64,000 bases of DNA from Platynereis dumerilii. Lineage: Eukaryota > Annelida > Polychaeta > Phyllodocida > Nereididae. Both the position numbers and the translations under genes were made by a program. The notes beneath the pieces were generated by a model that was not told the origin of the DNA, did not search any database, and was given only the letters and a program-made list of their open reading frames with translations. Positions 47,108-57,818 of this stretch are shown here, one piece after another. How positions within the stretch are numbered: the first letter of the stretch is position 1; every line of letters starts with the position of its first letter. The stretch is from NCBI GenBank assembly GCA_026936325.1, contig JAPTHN010000011.1, forward strand, positions 37,358,629 through 37,422,628, given 5' to 3'.

Positions 47108-47282
47108 GATGAAATGAAATGAAATGATTTGAGTGTTTTACGTCCCCTATTCAGAGTGACACAGGGGATTCGCAGCCATTTCAGGCGCAGAGATTCACCC
47201 TGTTGTGTAGTGCCTGTTGTGATACCTGAGAGCCTTTCTGGTTTCAAGCGCGAGCGCTTTACCAATGATGCCACGGAGGCAC
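47108..47282 (-). mobile_element. tRNA-derived SINE, second type
   Basis: Minus-strand head GTGCCTCCGTGGCATCATTG carries an A box like the SINE at 44.37 kb. The body is short and the 3' end reads GGGGACGTAAAACACTCAAA followed by repeated ATTTC. The B box is degenerate. It lies within the Ty3/gypsy fossil. Confidence 0.6.
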
Positions 47283-47548
47283 TATATGATGCCATCATAG
47301 TAATCAAGTTTACATCAGCATACAAAGAAACAGATTTGTAGTTGCACATTGTCACCAATAAACGATCAGTCGTCCCGGATATTTGCAACCAGATTATCCA
47401 TTGCAACCTGCCAGATAGATTTGATCATGGAACAGATGTAGTGATTGAACCATTGCCTATTTCACTGCCCATCATGTTTCTACCCTGCTTGTATTGAGAA
47501 CATCTGATCCACATGTCCACATCGAGATTGCTATAAAGTGCCTCAGAG

Positions 47549-49988
47549 TGTGTGTGTGTTTGTGTTTTACGTCTCATCAGCACCTTGTTGGGCTATTTAG
47601 AGACATACTTGGTTTGTACTAAGTGTCTTTATAGTCCTGTTTGATTGGTAGTTAGTTTTTCTTTTTTTTGTATCATGTTTGTACTAATTGTCTGTATAGG
47701 TCTGTTAGATTGCTACTTAGTTATACCTTTTTTGTGTCATGTTGTCTGTTGTCCGTTGTTTTTTTATCAATTTCATAGCAACAGAAAGATGGTCATGTAA
47801 GACCAGTATAACGAGGATTCCATAGAACTCGTCAGTGAAGGTGCAGTTGGTGACTAAATTGAATATTTCTCTTTTTGTTGTATGTGTATCTTCATGCCAG
47901 TCGTGCAGCTTTAGTTTTGTTCGTTCAGTCAGCTTCCGAGACACATTGCCAAAGCCAGACATTTGAAGATGCTTCACTGCCGGTTCTAGCCAGTAGCGTA
48001 TAAACTTCGGTCGGAATTTTTCAATCTTTTCAGGTGATGGTTCTTCATCTAGGAAGTAGTAAAGATAATCTTTGGTTGTGATTGTTTGGTTGTCATCGTT
48101 TTGTGCCCTGTCTTTTCCTTCATCCACAGGTTTTGTTTCCTTTTTGTCCATTCCACCCTGTTCTTTGCTTCCTGGATCATCTTCTCCCTCTTCCTCTTGT
48201 CCTTCTTCGTTTTCTTCTTCCTGCAAGTCCCCTTGGTCCTCTTCATGTTCTTCCTCTTCCTCTTGTTCTTCTTCCATTGATTCGTTGCTGGGTGTAGTGT
48301 CCCCACCATCATTTGATCCTTCCTGTTCCTCTTCAGTGGCTGCTTCATTTGGATGTTCTTCTTCCATTGCTGTATCTGGAGGAGTTGTGGTGCCAGCTGG
48401 TGTTTTTGGTTCTTCAAGGTCTGCCCGGGGAGTAGACGGTTTTGTGGTGTTTGTTGTCTTTAGAGTGGTTTTTTCATTTGTTCTTTCCAAGTGTCTGCTA
48501 GTGTCTTCTGGGTTCTCTGTGTGTTGTTGGTGTGATCTGTTGATGCTGTGTTCTTCGAGTTGTAGTCTTCGTCTTGGTGTCGCACGTTGATGAGGATGTC
48601 GATATCCTGCAATGTCCGCATAGCTGGGCATTCCTGAGTGCTGGTCTACGATCCTTCTAGCCTCCGGAAAAGATATCGCTTGGGTTGCCTTCAATGTGAG
48701 GATTTCTTTTTCCTTAGTCCACTGTCTGCAAGTTTTGCTGTAAGAGGGATGATCCTCCTTACAGTTGACACAAAGAGGAGGGGCTGAGCAAGGTTGTTCC
48801 TTTGATTGAACGTGGTCCTGGGATCCACAATGTCCACAAACTTCTTGTCGTCGGCACCACTTGCTCAGGTGACCGAAACGTTGACATTTGTAGCATCTTC
48901 TTGGATTGGGGATGTAGGGTCGTACCTTACATTGCTCCCATATAACTTTGACACTCTCTGGAAGAGTCGTGTCTGAAAAAGTCAAGATAAGAAGCTCCCG
49001 ATTATCCCTCTGTGGGATTCTATGAAAATGAATGACATCAGTAAAAGTTTCAAACCATTCTTGTAAATCGTCGTCCGAGTCTAAATAGCTAAGGGAGGAG
49101 AAAACCACTCCCTTGGAAGTATTCAAGGTCCGATGAGGCTCGATTATGGCCTGGGTACCTGCAACATCTTTCAGCCTAAGGAGTTTTCGAGTCTGGTCGT
49201 CGTTTCTGGTCTTAAATAGGACGGTTCCATCTCTCTGTAAGGTTGTCTCTGCAGGTTCGCCGACTTCTTGAAGTATGGTCTTGTAGATGGCGAAGGGAGA
49301 TAGCCTGTTAGTTGGTTTGAACACTATGTACCTGTGTCGGTACTCCGATTTTCGTGTTGTCGTTTGTCGATTTAGAAGTTCCGGGTCGATACAGTCATCC
49401 AAGGATGACCGCTGCCGTTTTAGTCGAGACTGTGAATTAGGAAGAGAGTATGCCATAGGAATTTGTGATGTTCATCCCCCATGCTCCCCACCCACCAAGG
49501 AGCCCAACAAGGGGGACTAATATGGGTAGGGCTGCGCCCAGTACCCTAGTCCAGGGATACATGGGGGATATACTCGTAGAAGGCTTGGTAAGAGATACAG
49601 CTGCAATCATATTTAAAACATGGCCAGCATGTAGACTTGGTCAGAACCTTCTTTGATTGACCCATCAGCCATGGCCAAATAGGACCGAAGCCCTAGTGAC
49701 AACATGACAAGCCGATTGACTGGACCGGGCCAATCCAGCCTCCCGTCTAGGAGAAATCCAGGCCAAAGTAGTGTATTGTATGGGAGGGACCAGGTTAGGC
49801 CCACCCAACTCAACTACCAGGACCCCTTCATCCTCCGACACGGGTCGCAACCCACGGCAAACAGGTTGCCCCATTTCCGTCGGGGAGACGTGTGCTTGCG
49901 CACTGTCTCGTGTTGGCCACTAAGGATACAGGTCTTCACCTTAGTGTTACCACCCACCGCCACGGGGAGGCCCGAGACCTGCGGGGGC
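47549..49988 (-). mobile_element. ORF1-only LINE relative C, full length with 14-bp TSD
   Basis: A 2440-bp insertion bracketed by a perfect AAAGTGCCTCAGAG duplication (47535-47548, 49989-50002). The first 290 or so bases of its 5'UTR are nearly identical to those of LINE B. Its tail is TAGCCCAACAAGGTGCTGAT then AAACACAAAC and a CA repeat. It encodes only ORF1, with no reverse transcriptase or endonuclease sequence. It interrupts the Ty3/gypsy fossil. Confidence 0.88.
47717..49456 (-). CDS. Extended LINE ORF1 protein with zinc knuckles, acidic linker and extra C-terminal domain, 579 aa (element C)
   Basis: Intact frame from ATG 49456 (MAYSLPNSQSRLKRQRSS). Residues about 40-170 match the N-terminal region of the other ORF1s. 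CKVRPYIPNPRRC leads to three knuckles: CYKCQRFGHLSKWC, CGHCGSQDHVQSKEQPC and CVNCKEDHPSYSKTC, then ISFPEARRIVDQHSG. Unlike LINE B, a Glu-rich linker of about 130 residues follows, and then about 120 residues that look helical (YLYYFLDEEPSPEKIEKF to the C-terminus), with no match known to me. The gene ends about 165 bp before the element's 3' end. It probably binds RNA; the role of the added domain is unknown. An open antisense frame opposite the Glu-rich stretch (about 48,072-48,590) is only a shadow. Confidence 0.82.
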   Translation of the reverse strand: MAYSLPNSQSRLKRQRSSLDDCIDPELLNRQTTTRKSEYRHRYIVFKPTNRLSPFAIYKTILQEVGEPAETTLQRDGTVLFKTRNDDQTRKLLRLKDVAGTQAIIEPHRTLNTSKGVVFSSLSYLDSDDDLQEWFETFTDVIHFHRIPQRDNRELLILTFSDTTLPESVKVIWEQCKVRPYIPNPRRCYKCQRFGHLSKWCRRQEVCGHCGSQDHVQSKEQPCSAPPLCVNCKEDHPSYSKTCRQWTKEKEILTLKATQAISFPEARRIVDQHSGMPSYADIAGYRHPHQRATPRRRLQLEEHSINRSHQQHTENPEDTSRHLERTNEKTTLKTTNTTKPSTPRADLEEPKTPAGTTTPPDTAMEEEHPNEAATEEEQEGSNDGGDTTPSNESMEEEQEEEEEHEEDQGDLQEEENEEGQEEEGEDDPGSKEQGGMDKKETKPVDEGKDRAQNDDNQTITTKDYLYYFLDEEPSPEKIEKFRPKFIRYWLEPAVKHLQMSGFGNVSRKLTERTKLKLHDWHEDTHTTKREIFNLVTNCTFTDEFYGILVILVLHDHLSVAMKLIKKQRTTDNMTQKRYN

Positions 49989-51360
49989 AAAGTGCCTCAG
50001 AGAGGCATGCAGTAGTGCCGATGGAAACCCTAACTGCAACAGCCAACCATGCTGTAACCATTCTGCCAAAAATACCGGCAGTCAATTGAGGGGCCTTCTT
50101 TAGGAACTGAATCAGCGAAGACTGAGGTAGAATTACCATCTCATCTTGTTTCATTATACCATCGCTGCATTTCTAATTTAAATTGGGAGGCAGAGAGTAC
50201 GGTATTGCAAAAGTTGCTAGGGGATTATAGTGATGCATTCGCCAATCATGACTTTGACCTTGGCGAGTTTCTGCTATTATGCACAAAATAAACACCGGAG
50301 ACTCCCGCCTAGTGCTACATGGGTTAAACATAAACCTTTAGGCTTCCAAGACCAGGAAGAGTCCCATTTGAATCTCATGGTCAACCACTGCATCATTCAG
50401 CCTTCTGCCTGCGAGTGGGCAGCAGTACATGTAATCGTAAAAAAAAAAGATGGAAAATATCACTACTGCATTGACTATCGAGATCTCAATAAGGCAATGC
50501 GCCGAGATAGCTATCCACTCCCGCTAATAGGGAAATGTCTCGACACCCTGGCAGATAACAAATATTTCAGCACTCTGGACATGGAATGTGGTGATTGGCA
50601 GGTGATGATTGACCCAATGGATCGACGCAAGACAGCCTTCATAACTAAATACGGACTGTTTAAGCATATCCATCTCACCATGGGACTCTGCAATTCGCCG
50701 GCCACGTACCAGATACTAGAGAATCATGACGTTTGTCCTGCAAAACATGCTGTGGAAGAATGTCTTGGTATATCTGGACGACCTTTGAAGAGCACCACGA
50801 TGCCCTCAAGGAAGTCCTTCAGCATTTCCGGGAGCACAATGTGAAATTCAAGCCAACAAAGTGTGAGTTATTCCGTACTGAAATAGACTTGCTTGGGCGG
50901 CGCATCCTAGCTATGGTATCAACATTCCGGATGACAAAGTCCATACTCCAGAGCATCCTTGATTGGCCGGTGCCGACAACGAAGACAGTCACAGTTAGAC
51001 TCCTTCTTGGGATTTATAAATTATCCTGTGACTTTATCCTGACCCTCGCGGATAAGGTCTCCAGAATGCATAGGCAGTATGGTGACCGCTCCGATGCTGG
51101 CATATCCAGACCCTACGCCTACGGATGTATTCATTTTGGACGTCGATGCCAGCAATGTCGCAATAGCCGCGTAGCTTTGTCAGATACAAATTGATCAGGA
51201 ACGAGTGGTAGCATACCCGAGTCAGTCATTGTCGGCAGACCAACAGCAATATTGTACAACCCAGAAAGAGTTACTGGCGTTTGTAACATTTATGAACCAT
51301 TTTCGGTTCTACTTTCAGGGTCGACATTTCCTCCCGGACTGACCACAATAAATAAAAATC

Positions 51361-52009
51361 CGGAATAACGGCCTTGGAAGTTTCAAAATTTAATTGAAGG
51401 GTGCCGTTCGTATGGAGTAACATCTAAAGACTATTACCAACACAAGACTACCTCGAAACATCAATATCACTTGAATGAAACTAATTATCCCCCATGCTAT
51501 GCTATGGGGGATTTACTTTTAGTCTCCATGTCATGGCGTCCATCAAATATCTCAAACACCACACCATGCACAATGCTCATCCTTTCCCAACATTCAAAGA
51601 CCCCCCTAAACTTGTCAAATCTGACCATAAATCAATAAATATCATAACCATTACCACATACCAAATACTTTTTGCTGTGCTTTTGGCCTGCAGCCATGTT
51701 ATTTTTAAAAGCGAACTCAACCCCAGGTGTCTCCACATCCTTACATATATGCACAGTTGTGCACCTGGTGGAAATATTTGGCATAACTAAAATTGGAATT
51801 CTTGTGGATATTAGCTCTGCTACGAGAGTAGCACAGCTCTTGTTGATCCTGGCTTCCCCAGATAGGTGTCCCCTGTCGCTGGGGGAGTTGATATTTGATT
51901 GGCACGAGAGGCCAGTCTGGCGAAGGGAGTTAAAGATAGATAGATAGATAGATAAGGGGGGTAACCCTAGGGGGTATCCCTTAAGGGTGCCGGGTGGGAT
52001 ACCCCTGAC
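51361..52009. other. Non-genic stretch left of the minisatellite
   Basis: No recognised gene. A short GATA run lies at about 51,935-51,953. The bases just before the array contain a small inverted pair (GGGTATCCC and GGGATACCC). Confidence 0.55.
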
Positions 52010-55000
52010 GGTGGTGTAATGTTGCCATTGGGTGTAATGTTGCCAATGGGTGTAATGTTGCCAATGGTGCAAGTGTTGGCAACGGGTGCAAGTGTTGGCA
52101 ACGGGTGCAAGTGTTGGCAGGGGGTACAAGTGTTGGCAGGGGGTACAAGTGTTGGCAGGGGGTGCAAGTGTTGGCAACGGGTGCAAGTGTTGGCACCGGG
52201 TGCAAGTGTTGGCAACGGGTGCAAGTGTTGGCACCAGGTGCAAGTGTTGGCACCGGGTGCAAGTGTTGGCACTGGGTGCAAAAGTTGGCAACGGGTGCAA
52301 GTGTTGGCACTGGGTGCAAGTGTTGGCACGGGGTGCAAGTGTTGGCACGGGTTGCAAGTGTTGGCACGGGGTGCAAGTGTTGGCACGGGGTGCAAGTGTT
52401 GGCACCGGGTGCAAGTGTTGGCACCGGGTGCAAGTGTTGGCAACGGGTGCAAGTGTTGGCACCGGGTGCAAGTGTTGGCACCGGGTGCAAGTGTTGGCAT
52501 TGGGTGCAAGTGTTGGCACCGGGTGCAAGTGTTGGCAATGGGTGCAAGTGCTGGCACGGGGTGCAAGTGTTGGCACGGGGTGCAAGTGTTGGCATGGGGT
52601 GCAAGTGTTGGCACAGGATGCAAGTGTTGGCAACGGGTGCAAGTGTTGGCAACGGGTGCAAGTGTTGGCACGGGGTGCAAGTGTTGGCAACGGGTGCAAG
52701 TGTTGGCGCGGGGTGCAAGTGTTGGCACTGGGTGCAAGTGTTGGCACCGGTTGCAAAAGTTGGCACGGGGTGCAAGTGTTGGCACAGGGTGCAAGTGTTG
52801 GCACCGGTTGCAAGTGTTGGAATGGGGTGCAAGTGTTGGCAACAGGTGCAAGTGTTGGCACCGGGTGCAAGTGTTGGCACCGGGTGCAAGTGTCTGCACC
52901 GGGTGCAAAAGTTGGCAATGGGTGCAAGTGTTGGCACCGGGTGCAAGTGTTGGCACGGGGTGCAAGTGTTGGCAACGGGTGCAAGTGTTGGCAGGGGGTG
53001 CAGGTGTTGGCAACGGGTGCAAGTGTTGACACCAGGTGCAAGTGTTGGCAACAGGTGCAGGTGTTGGCACCTGGTGCAAGTGTTGGCATGGGGTGCAAGT
53101 GTTGGCACCGGGTGCAAGTGTTGGCAGGGGGTGCAAGTGTTGGCAATGGGTGCAAGTGTTGGCAATGGGTGCAAGTGTTGGCACGGGGTGCAAGTGTTGG
53201 CACGGGATACAAGTGTTGGCAACGGGTGCAAGTGTTGGCAACGGGTGCAAGTGTTGGCACGGGGTGCAAGTGTTGGCACGGGGTGCAAGTGTTGGCACGG
53301 GGTGCAAGTGTTGGCACGGGTTGCAAGTGTTGGCACGGGGTGCAAGTGTTGGCACGGGGTGCAAGTGTTGGCAATGGGTGCAAGTGTTGGCACGGGGTGC
53401 AAGTGTTGGCACTGGGTGCAAGTGTTGGCATGGGGTGCAAGTGTTGGCACCGGGTGCAAGTGTTGGCGCCGGGTGCAAGTGTTGGCACGGGGTGCAAGTG
53501 TGGGCATGGGGTGCAAGTGTTGGCAACGGGTGCAAGTGTTGGCAATGGGTGCAAGTGTTGGCACCGGGTGCAAGTGTTGGCACCGGGTGCAAGTGTTGGC
53601 ACGGGGTGCAAGTGTTGGCAGGGGGTGCAAGTGTTGGCAGGGGTGCAAGTGTTGGCAACGGGTGCAAGTGTTGGCACGGGGTGCAAGTGTTGGCACGGGG
53701 TGCAAGTGTTGGCACGGGGTGCAAGTGTTGGCAACGGGTGCAAGTGTTGGCACAGGATGCAAGTGTTGGCAACGGGTGCAAGTGTTGGCAACGGGTGCAA
53801 GTGTTGGCATGGGGTGCAAGTGTTGGCGCGGGTGCAAGTGTTGGCGCGGGGTGCAAGTGTTGGCACTGGGTGCAAGTGTTGGCACCGGGTGCAAGTGTTG
53901 GCACGGGGTGCAAGTGTTGGCACAGGGTGCAAGTGTTGGCAACGGGTGCAAGTGTTGGCACCGGGTGCAAGTGTTGGCAATGGGTGCAAGTGTTGGCAAC
54001 GGGTGCAAGTGTTGGCAACGGGTGCAAGTGTTGCAGGGGGTGCAGGTGTTGGCAGGGGGTGCAGGTGTTGGCATGGGGTGCAAGTGTTGGTAACGGGTGC
54101 AAGTGTTGGCAACGGGTGCAAGTGTTCGCACCGTTTGCAAGTGTTAGCCAATGGGTGCAAGTGTTGGCCAATGGGTGCAAGTGTTGGCAACAGGTGCAAG
54201 TGTTGGCAACGGGTGCAAGTGTTGGCACGGGGTGCAAGTTTTGGCAACGGGTGCAAGTGTTGGCAACGGGTGCAAGTGTTGGCACGGGATACAAGTGTTG
54301 GCAACGGGTGCAAGTGTTGGCAACGGGTGCAAGTGTTGGCACGGGGTGCAAGTGTTGGCACGGGGTGCAAGTGTTGGCACGGGGTGCAAGTGTTGGCACG
54401 GGTTGCAAGTGTTGGCACGGGGTGCAAGTGTTGGCACGGGGTGCAAGTGTTGGCAATGGGTGCAAGTGTTGGCACGGGGTGCAAGTGTTGGCACGGGGTG
54501 CAAGTGTTGGCACCGGGTGCAAGTGTTGGCACTGGGTGCAAGTGTTGGCACTGGGTGCAAGTGTTGGCATGGGGTGCAAGTGTTGGCACCGGGTGCAAGT
54601 GTTGGCACCGGGTGCAAGTGTTGGCAATGGGTGCAAGTGTTGGCACGGGGTGCAAGTGTTGGCATGGGGTGCAAGTGTTGGCATGGGATACAAGTGTTGG
54701 CAACGGGTGCAAGTGTTGGCACGGGGTGCAAGTGTTGGCAACGGGTGCAAGTGTTGGCACGGGGTGCAAGTGTTGGCAACGGGTGCAAGTGTTGGCACCG
54801 GGTGCAAGTGTAGGCCCTGGGTGCAAGTGTTGGCAACCGGTGCAAAAGTTGGCAACGGGTGCAAGTGTTGGCACCGGGTGCAAGTGTTGGCACCGGGTGC
54901 AAGTGTTGGAATGGGTTGCAAGTGTTGGCAACGGGTGCAAGTGTTGGCACCGGGTGCAAGTGTTGGCACCGGGTGCAAGTGTCTGCACCAGGTGCAAAAG

Positions 55001-55254
55001 TTGGCAACGGGTGCAAGTGTTGGCACCAGGTGCAAGTGTTGGCACGGGGTGCAAGTGTTGGCACGGGTTGCAAGTGTTGGCACGGGGTGCAAGTGTTGGC
55101 AACGGGTGCAAGTGTTGGCACCAGGTGCAAGTGTTGGCAACGGGTGCAGGTGTTGGCACCAGGTGCAAGTGTTGGCATGGGGTGCAAGTGTTGGCACCGG
55201 GTGCAAGTGTTGGCAGGGGGTGCAAGTGTTGGCAATGGGTGCAAGTGTTGGCAA
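52010..55254 (+). repeat. 19-bp minisatellite, about 170 copies
   Basis: The unit is GTGCAAGTGTTGGCA, two variable bases, then GG. The variable pair is mostly AC, CC, CG, AT, TG, GG or CT; the rest is almost invariant. The first three units (52,010-52,065) are an 18-bp form, GTGTAATGTTGCCAATGG. Because 19 is not a multiple of 3 and the unit lacks stops in most frames, very long ORFs appear on both strands (over 1000 codons) with 19-residue periodicity. They are products of the repeat, not genes. Confidence 0.97.
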
Positions 55255-55570
55255 CGTATATGTTTACCAATGTGTGTATACATTCCCTAAGGGTGTATAC
55301 TGTACCAAAGGATGTATACATACTAAAGGGTGTACGCGGACCGAATGATGTACATGTACCAAAGGGTGTATGTGTTAAAAATAATAATGCTTACCAATGG
55401 ATGTATACATTCCAAAGGCTGTATACTGACTGATGAGTGTATGCCAACCGTTGGGTGTTCGCTGACCGCTGGGTGTCTACTGACCGATGGGTGTCTACCG
55501 AGTTGTATCTACCGATGATGGGTTTCTATTGATGAGTGTATATCGATGGGTGTATACTGATGGGTGTATT
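55255..55570 (+). repeat. Degenerate edge of the minisatellite
   Basis: About fifteen poorly conserved 15-20-bp words such as GGGTGTATACTGACCGATG continue from the array. They keep the GGTGTA and ACCAA/ACCGA parts of the unit and look like old, unhomogenised repeats. Confidence 0.7.
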
Positions 55571-55599
55571 CTGTCTTCAAGCAAGCCTTCAAGTGGTTG

Positions 55600-56020
55600 C
55601 ACAGTATTTTAATGCGATGTCGTGCACTGGTAGCAGAGCTACGTTTGTGCATCTCATGCACTCCGTTCTAGTTGGTAGATGTGTAGGGCATGGGGGATAT
55701 GGAGGCAGTATACCTGCTCTTGTTTCACTGGAAAGGATCAACCGGTTGTCAATGAGAAGAGATAAGAATTATACGAAAATGACGCTGAAGTTGTTGAGGA
55801 GGATGAACGTGGCTAGAATGAGCCAGACCTGTCAGAGGCAGAAGATTCACAGAGGCGGAAAAGGAAACAAGAAAGGAAGGAACCAGAATGTACTAGAGTC
55901 AACCAGAAAAGATATCTCGCAGAAAGCCAGACAGTCAATATCCTGAGCAAGAAAACTCCCAAAATAGTCAATGGAGCAACCGTTGAAATTCAACAACAAA
56001 ATGCAGAAATCAGAGTGACA
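55600..56020 (+). other. Unassigned Lys/Arg-rich open stretch
   Basis: An open frame of about 136 codons ends at 55,946 with a basic, low-complexity end (KIHRGGKGNKKGRNQNVLES). I do not recognise it. A similar Lys/Glu-rich stretch lies right of the CACGTG element (57,640-57,815), so both may belong to one old element split by it. Confidence 0.3.
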
Positions 56021-56023
56021 CCA

Positions 56024-57628
56024 CCCAGCTGACAAAAACTGGTGGTTAACTGAGAGTTATCACGTGAAATTGCCCCTCAGTCATCACGTGGAAAACTGAT
56101 AGGTTATTGCAAACGCTAACCACGTGATTTTCTCTCCAGTTAACCACGTGATTTTCTGGAGGCAATCTTCACCAGTTAACCACGTGATTTTCTGTTGAAT
56201 ATCTTCACCAGTTAACCATGTGATTTTCTGTTGAATATCTTCACCAGTTAACCACATGATTTTCTGGGGGGCAATATTCACCAGTTAACCACGTGATTTT
56301 CTGGTGAATATCTTCACCATTTAACCACATGATTTTCTGGGGGGCAATCTTCACCAGTTTGAATTATTTGAGAAGAGGCAAAATGTCCCACTGGTTAACC
56401 TAACTCCTCATCAAGCCAGTCAACTCAGACTGCTTCAAGCATTATCTTGGGCTTTCAATAGCTGTGGGGCTGAAGTAAAAGCCACAAGAACTTGCTGAAA
56501 ATTTGTCACAACCAGTGTGATGCAGAGGGGCTCTTTTCAGTCTTCTTAAGGGTTACCAGAATCAAGGATTGTAGTCATAATTGATTTTCATTTTGGATGA
56601 CTAGTCTTTAGTGATAATATCCAATATGTGCTCCTTTTTGAGCTAATAAGCATCATTCCACCATATATTGTGTATTAATCCAGATTTAGAAATCATAATC
56701 AATTGCTTAATTATTTTAAACTCAGTTAAAGTAAACTTAGTGCAGAACTCGGTGCACAGCTGTGTTTCTAGTACGGGTGGCTCCATCTATATTTCTTGTG
56801 GGCAATCTTCACCAGTTAACCACGTGAAGAAAAACACGTGATAACTCTCAGTTATGTGATGAAGATGGTCAAGCGTTAATCTGGTGACATTCATCACGTG
56901 GTTATCCCGTGAAAATGTTGGGGATAGATTCCGAAGTCGACTCTATAAAGTCGACTAGTGAAGTCATAGTTAGGTTCCCAAGCAGCAAGTTAATGTTCAG
57001 TCTGGTCAAGTCAGACTTGAGTCAGCTAAAGTCGAGCAATAGTTGCATAACTTAGCCAATTTTCATCTCACAGAAATGGTTTTGGTACCATTCAAAAGGG
57101 CATAAAGAGCACAAGTATTTCTAACTATTATAGTACTTTTGTAAAGTCTATAAAACATAAAAATTTAACAAATGGGCCCTGGGATATAGCACAAAGTCAG
57201 CTGAGGTTTGTTGAAGTCAAGCGAAGTCAGGGTTCAACAACTTAGCTGACTAGTCAGTTGAAGTTCTTGTAAAGCAAGTCTGACTTCGGGGTCTAGTTGG
57301 GGAGTTTTTTCACGTGAAGAAAAACACATGATAACTCTCAGTTATGTGGTGAAGATGGTCAAGCGTTAATCTGGTGACATTCATCACGTGGTTATCCCAG
57401 GAAAATGTTGGGGAGTTTTCTCACGTGAAGAAAAACACGTGATAACTCTCAGTTATGTGGTGAAGATGGTCGAGCGTTAATCTGGTGACATTCATCAGGT
57501 GGTTATCCCATGAAAATGTGGTAGTTTTTCTCACGTGAACAAAAACACGTAATAACTCTCAGTTATGTCATGTTCACCAGTTTCCCCCCATGTTTTTCAC
57601 GTGAAGTTCACGTGCATTGTCAGCTGGG
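56024..57628. mobile_element. Non-autonomous TIR element packed with CACGTG sites, 1.6 kb
   Basis: Ends CCCAGCTGACAA (56024-56035) and TTGTCAGCTGGG (57617-57628) are exact inverse repeats, with AACTGGTG and CACCAGTT just inside. Two tandem arrays fill much of it: about seven units of 38-40 bp built on CACCAGTTAACCACGTGATT (56.1-56.37 kb), and about three units of roughly 115 bp (56.8-56.93 and 57.3-57.58 kb) with CACGTGAAGAAAAACACGTG. I count about sixteen CACGTG palindromes. No transposase. No target duplication was identified. Confidence 0.7.
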
Positions 57629-57818
57629 CAGGGACTCCACTTCAGGATGACAATCCAATACCCAAGAAAAGCAGCAAGAATAAGAAAGTGTAAGTCCGAT
57701 GAAGAAGGAAGGTTGGCGCCCAAAGATGATGTGAGACAAGAACAAGTGTTCAACAAGCAGGACAAAGGAGAAAAGGTAGTGCCCAAAGATAAGCCGGACG
57801 AAGGAGAAAGAAAGAGAG

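Larger units (their letters stand above)
44800..51350 (+). mobile_element. Fossil Ty3/gypsy-type LTR retrotransposon, interrupted
   Basis: Plus-strand pieces of a pol region: a protease-like end near 46.8-47.05 kb, a reverse transcriptase region at about 50.35-50.85 kb and an RNase H-like piece at about 51.1-51.35 kb. A Gln/Pro/Gly-rich stretch at 44.85-45.25 kb may be gag. The order is right for Ty3/gypsy. It is clearly broken, with several breaks, and no LTRs were found. Later insertions divide it: a MITE (45.5 kb), a palindrome (46.05 kb), a SINE (47.1 kb) and LINE C (47.55 kb). Those insertions and its decay make it older than LINE C. The left boundary is uncertain. Confidence 0.6.

Noticed and set aside
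48072-48590. Ser/Cys-rich plus-strand ORF of 172 codons
   Set aside because: It is the antisense shadow of the Glu-rich linker in the element C ORF1.
33464-49456. Reading the zinc-knuckle proteins as retroviral-type Gag
   Set aside because: The CCHC spacing with FPEAR motifs, the position upstream of an APE-RT-RNase H ORF2 in LINE B, and the shared non-LTR tails identify them as LINE ORF1.
52010-55254. CRISPR-like array
   Set aside because: Units are contiguous 19-bp repeats with a two-base variable site and no spacers, in a eukaryotic genome; it is a minisatellite.
51632-55433. Very long ORFs (up to 1229 codons) encoding Cys/His/Pro or Cys/Gly/Val repeats
   Set aside because: They arise from a stop-free 19-bp tandem repeat open in several frames on both strands; no gene structure supports them.
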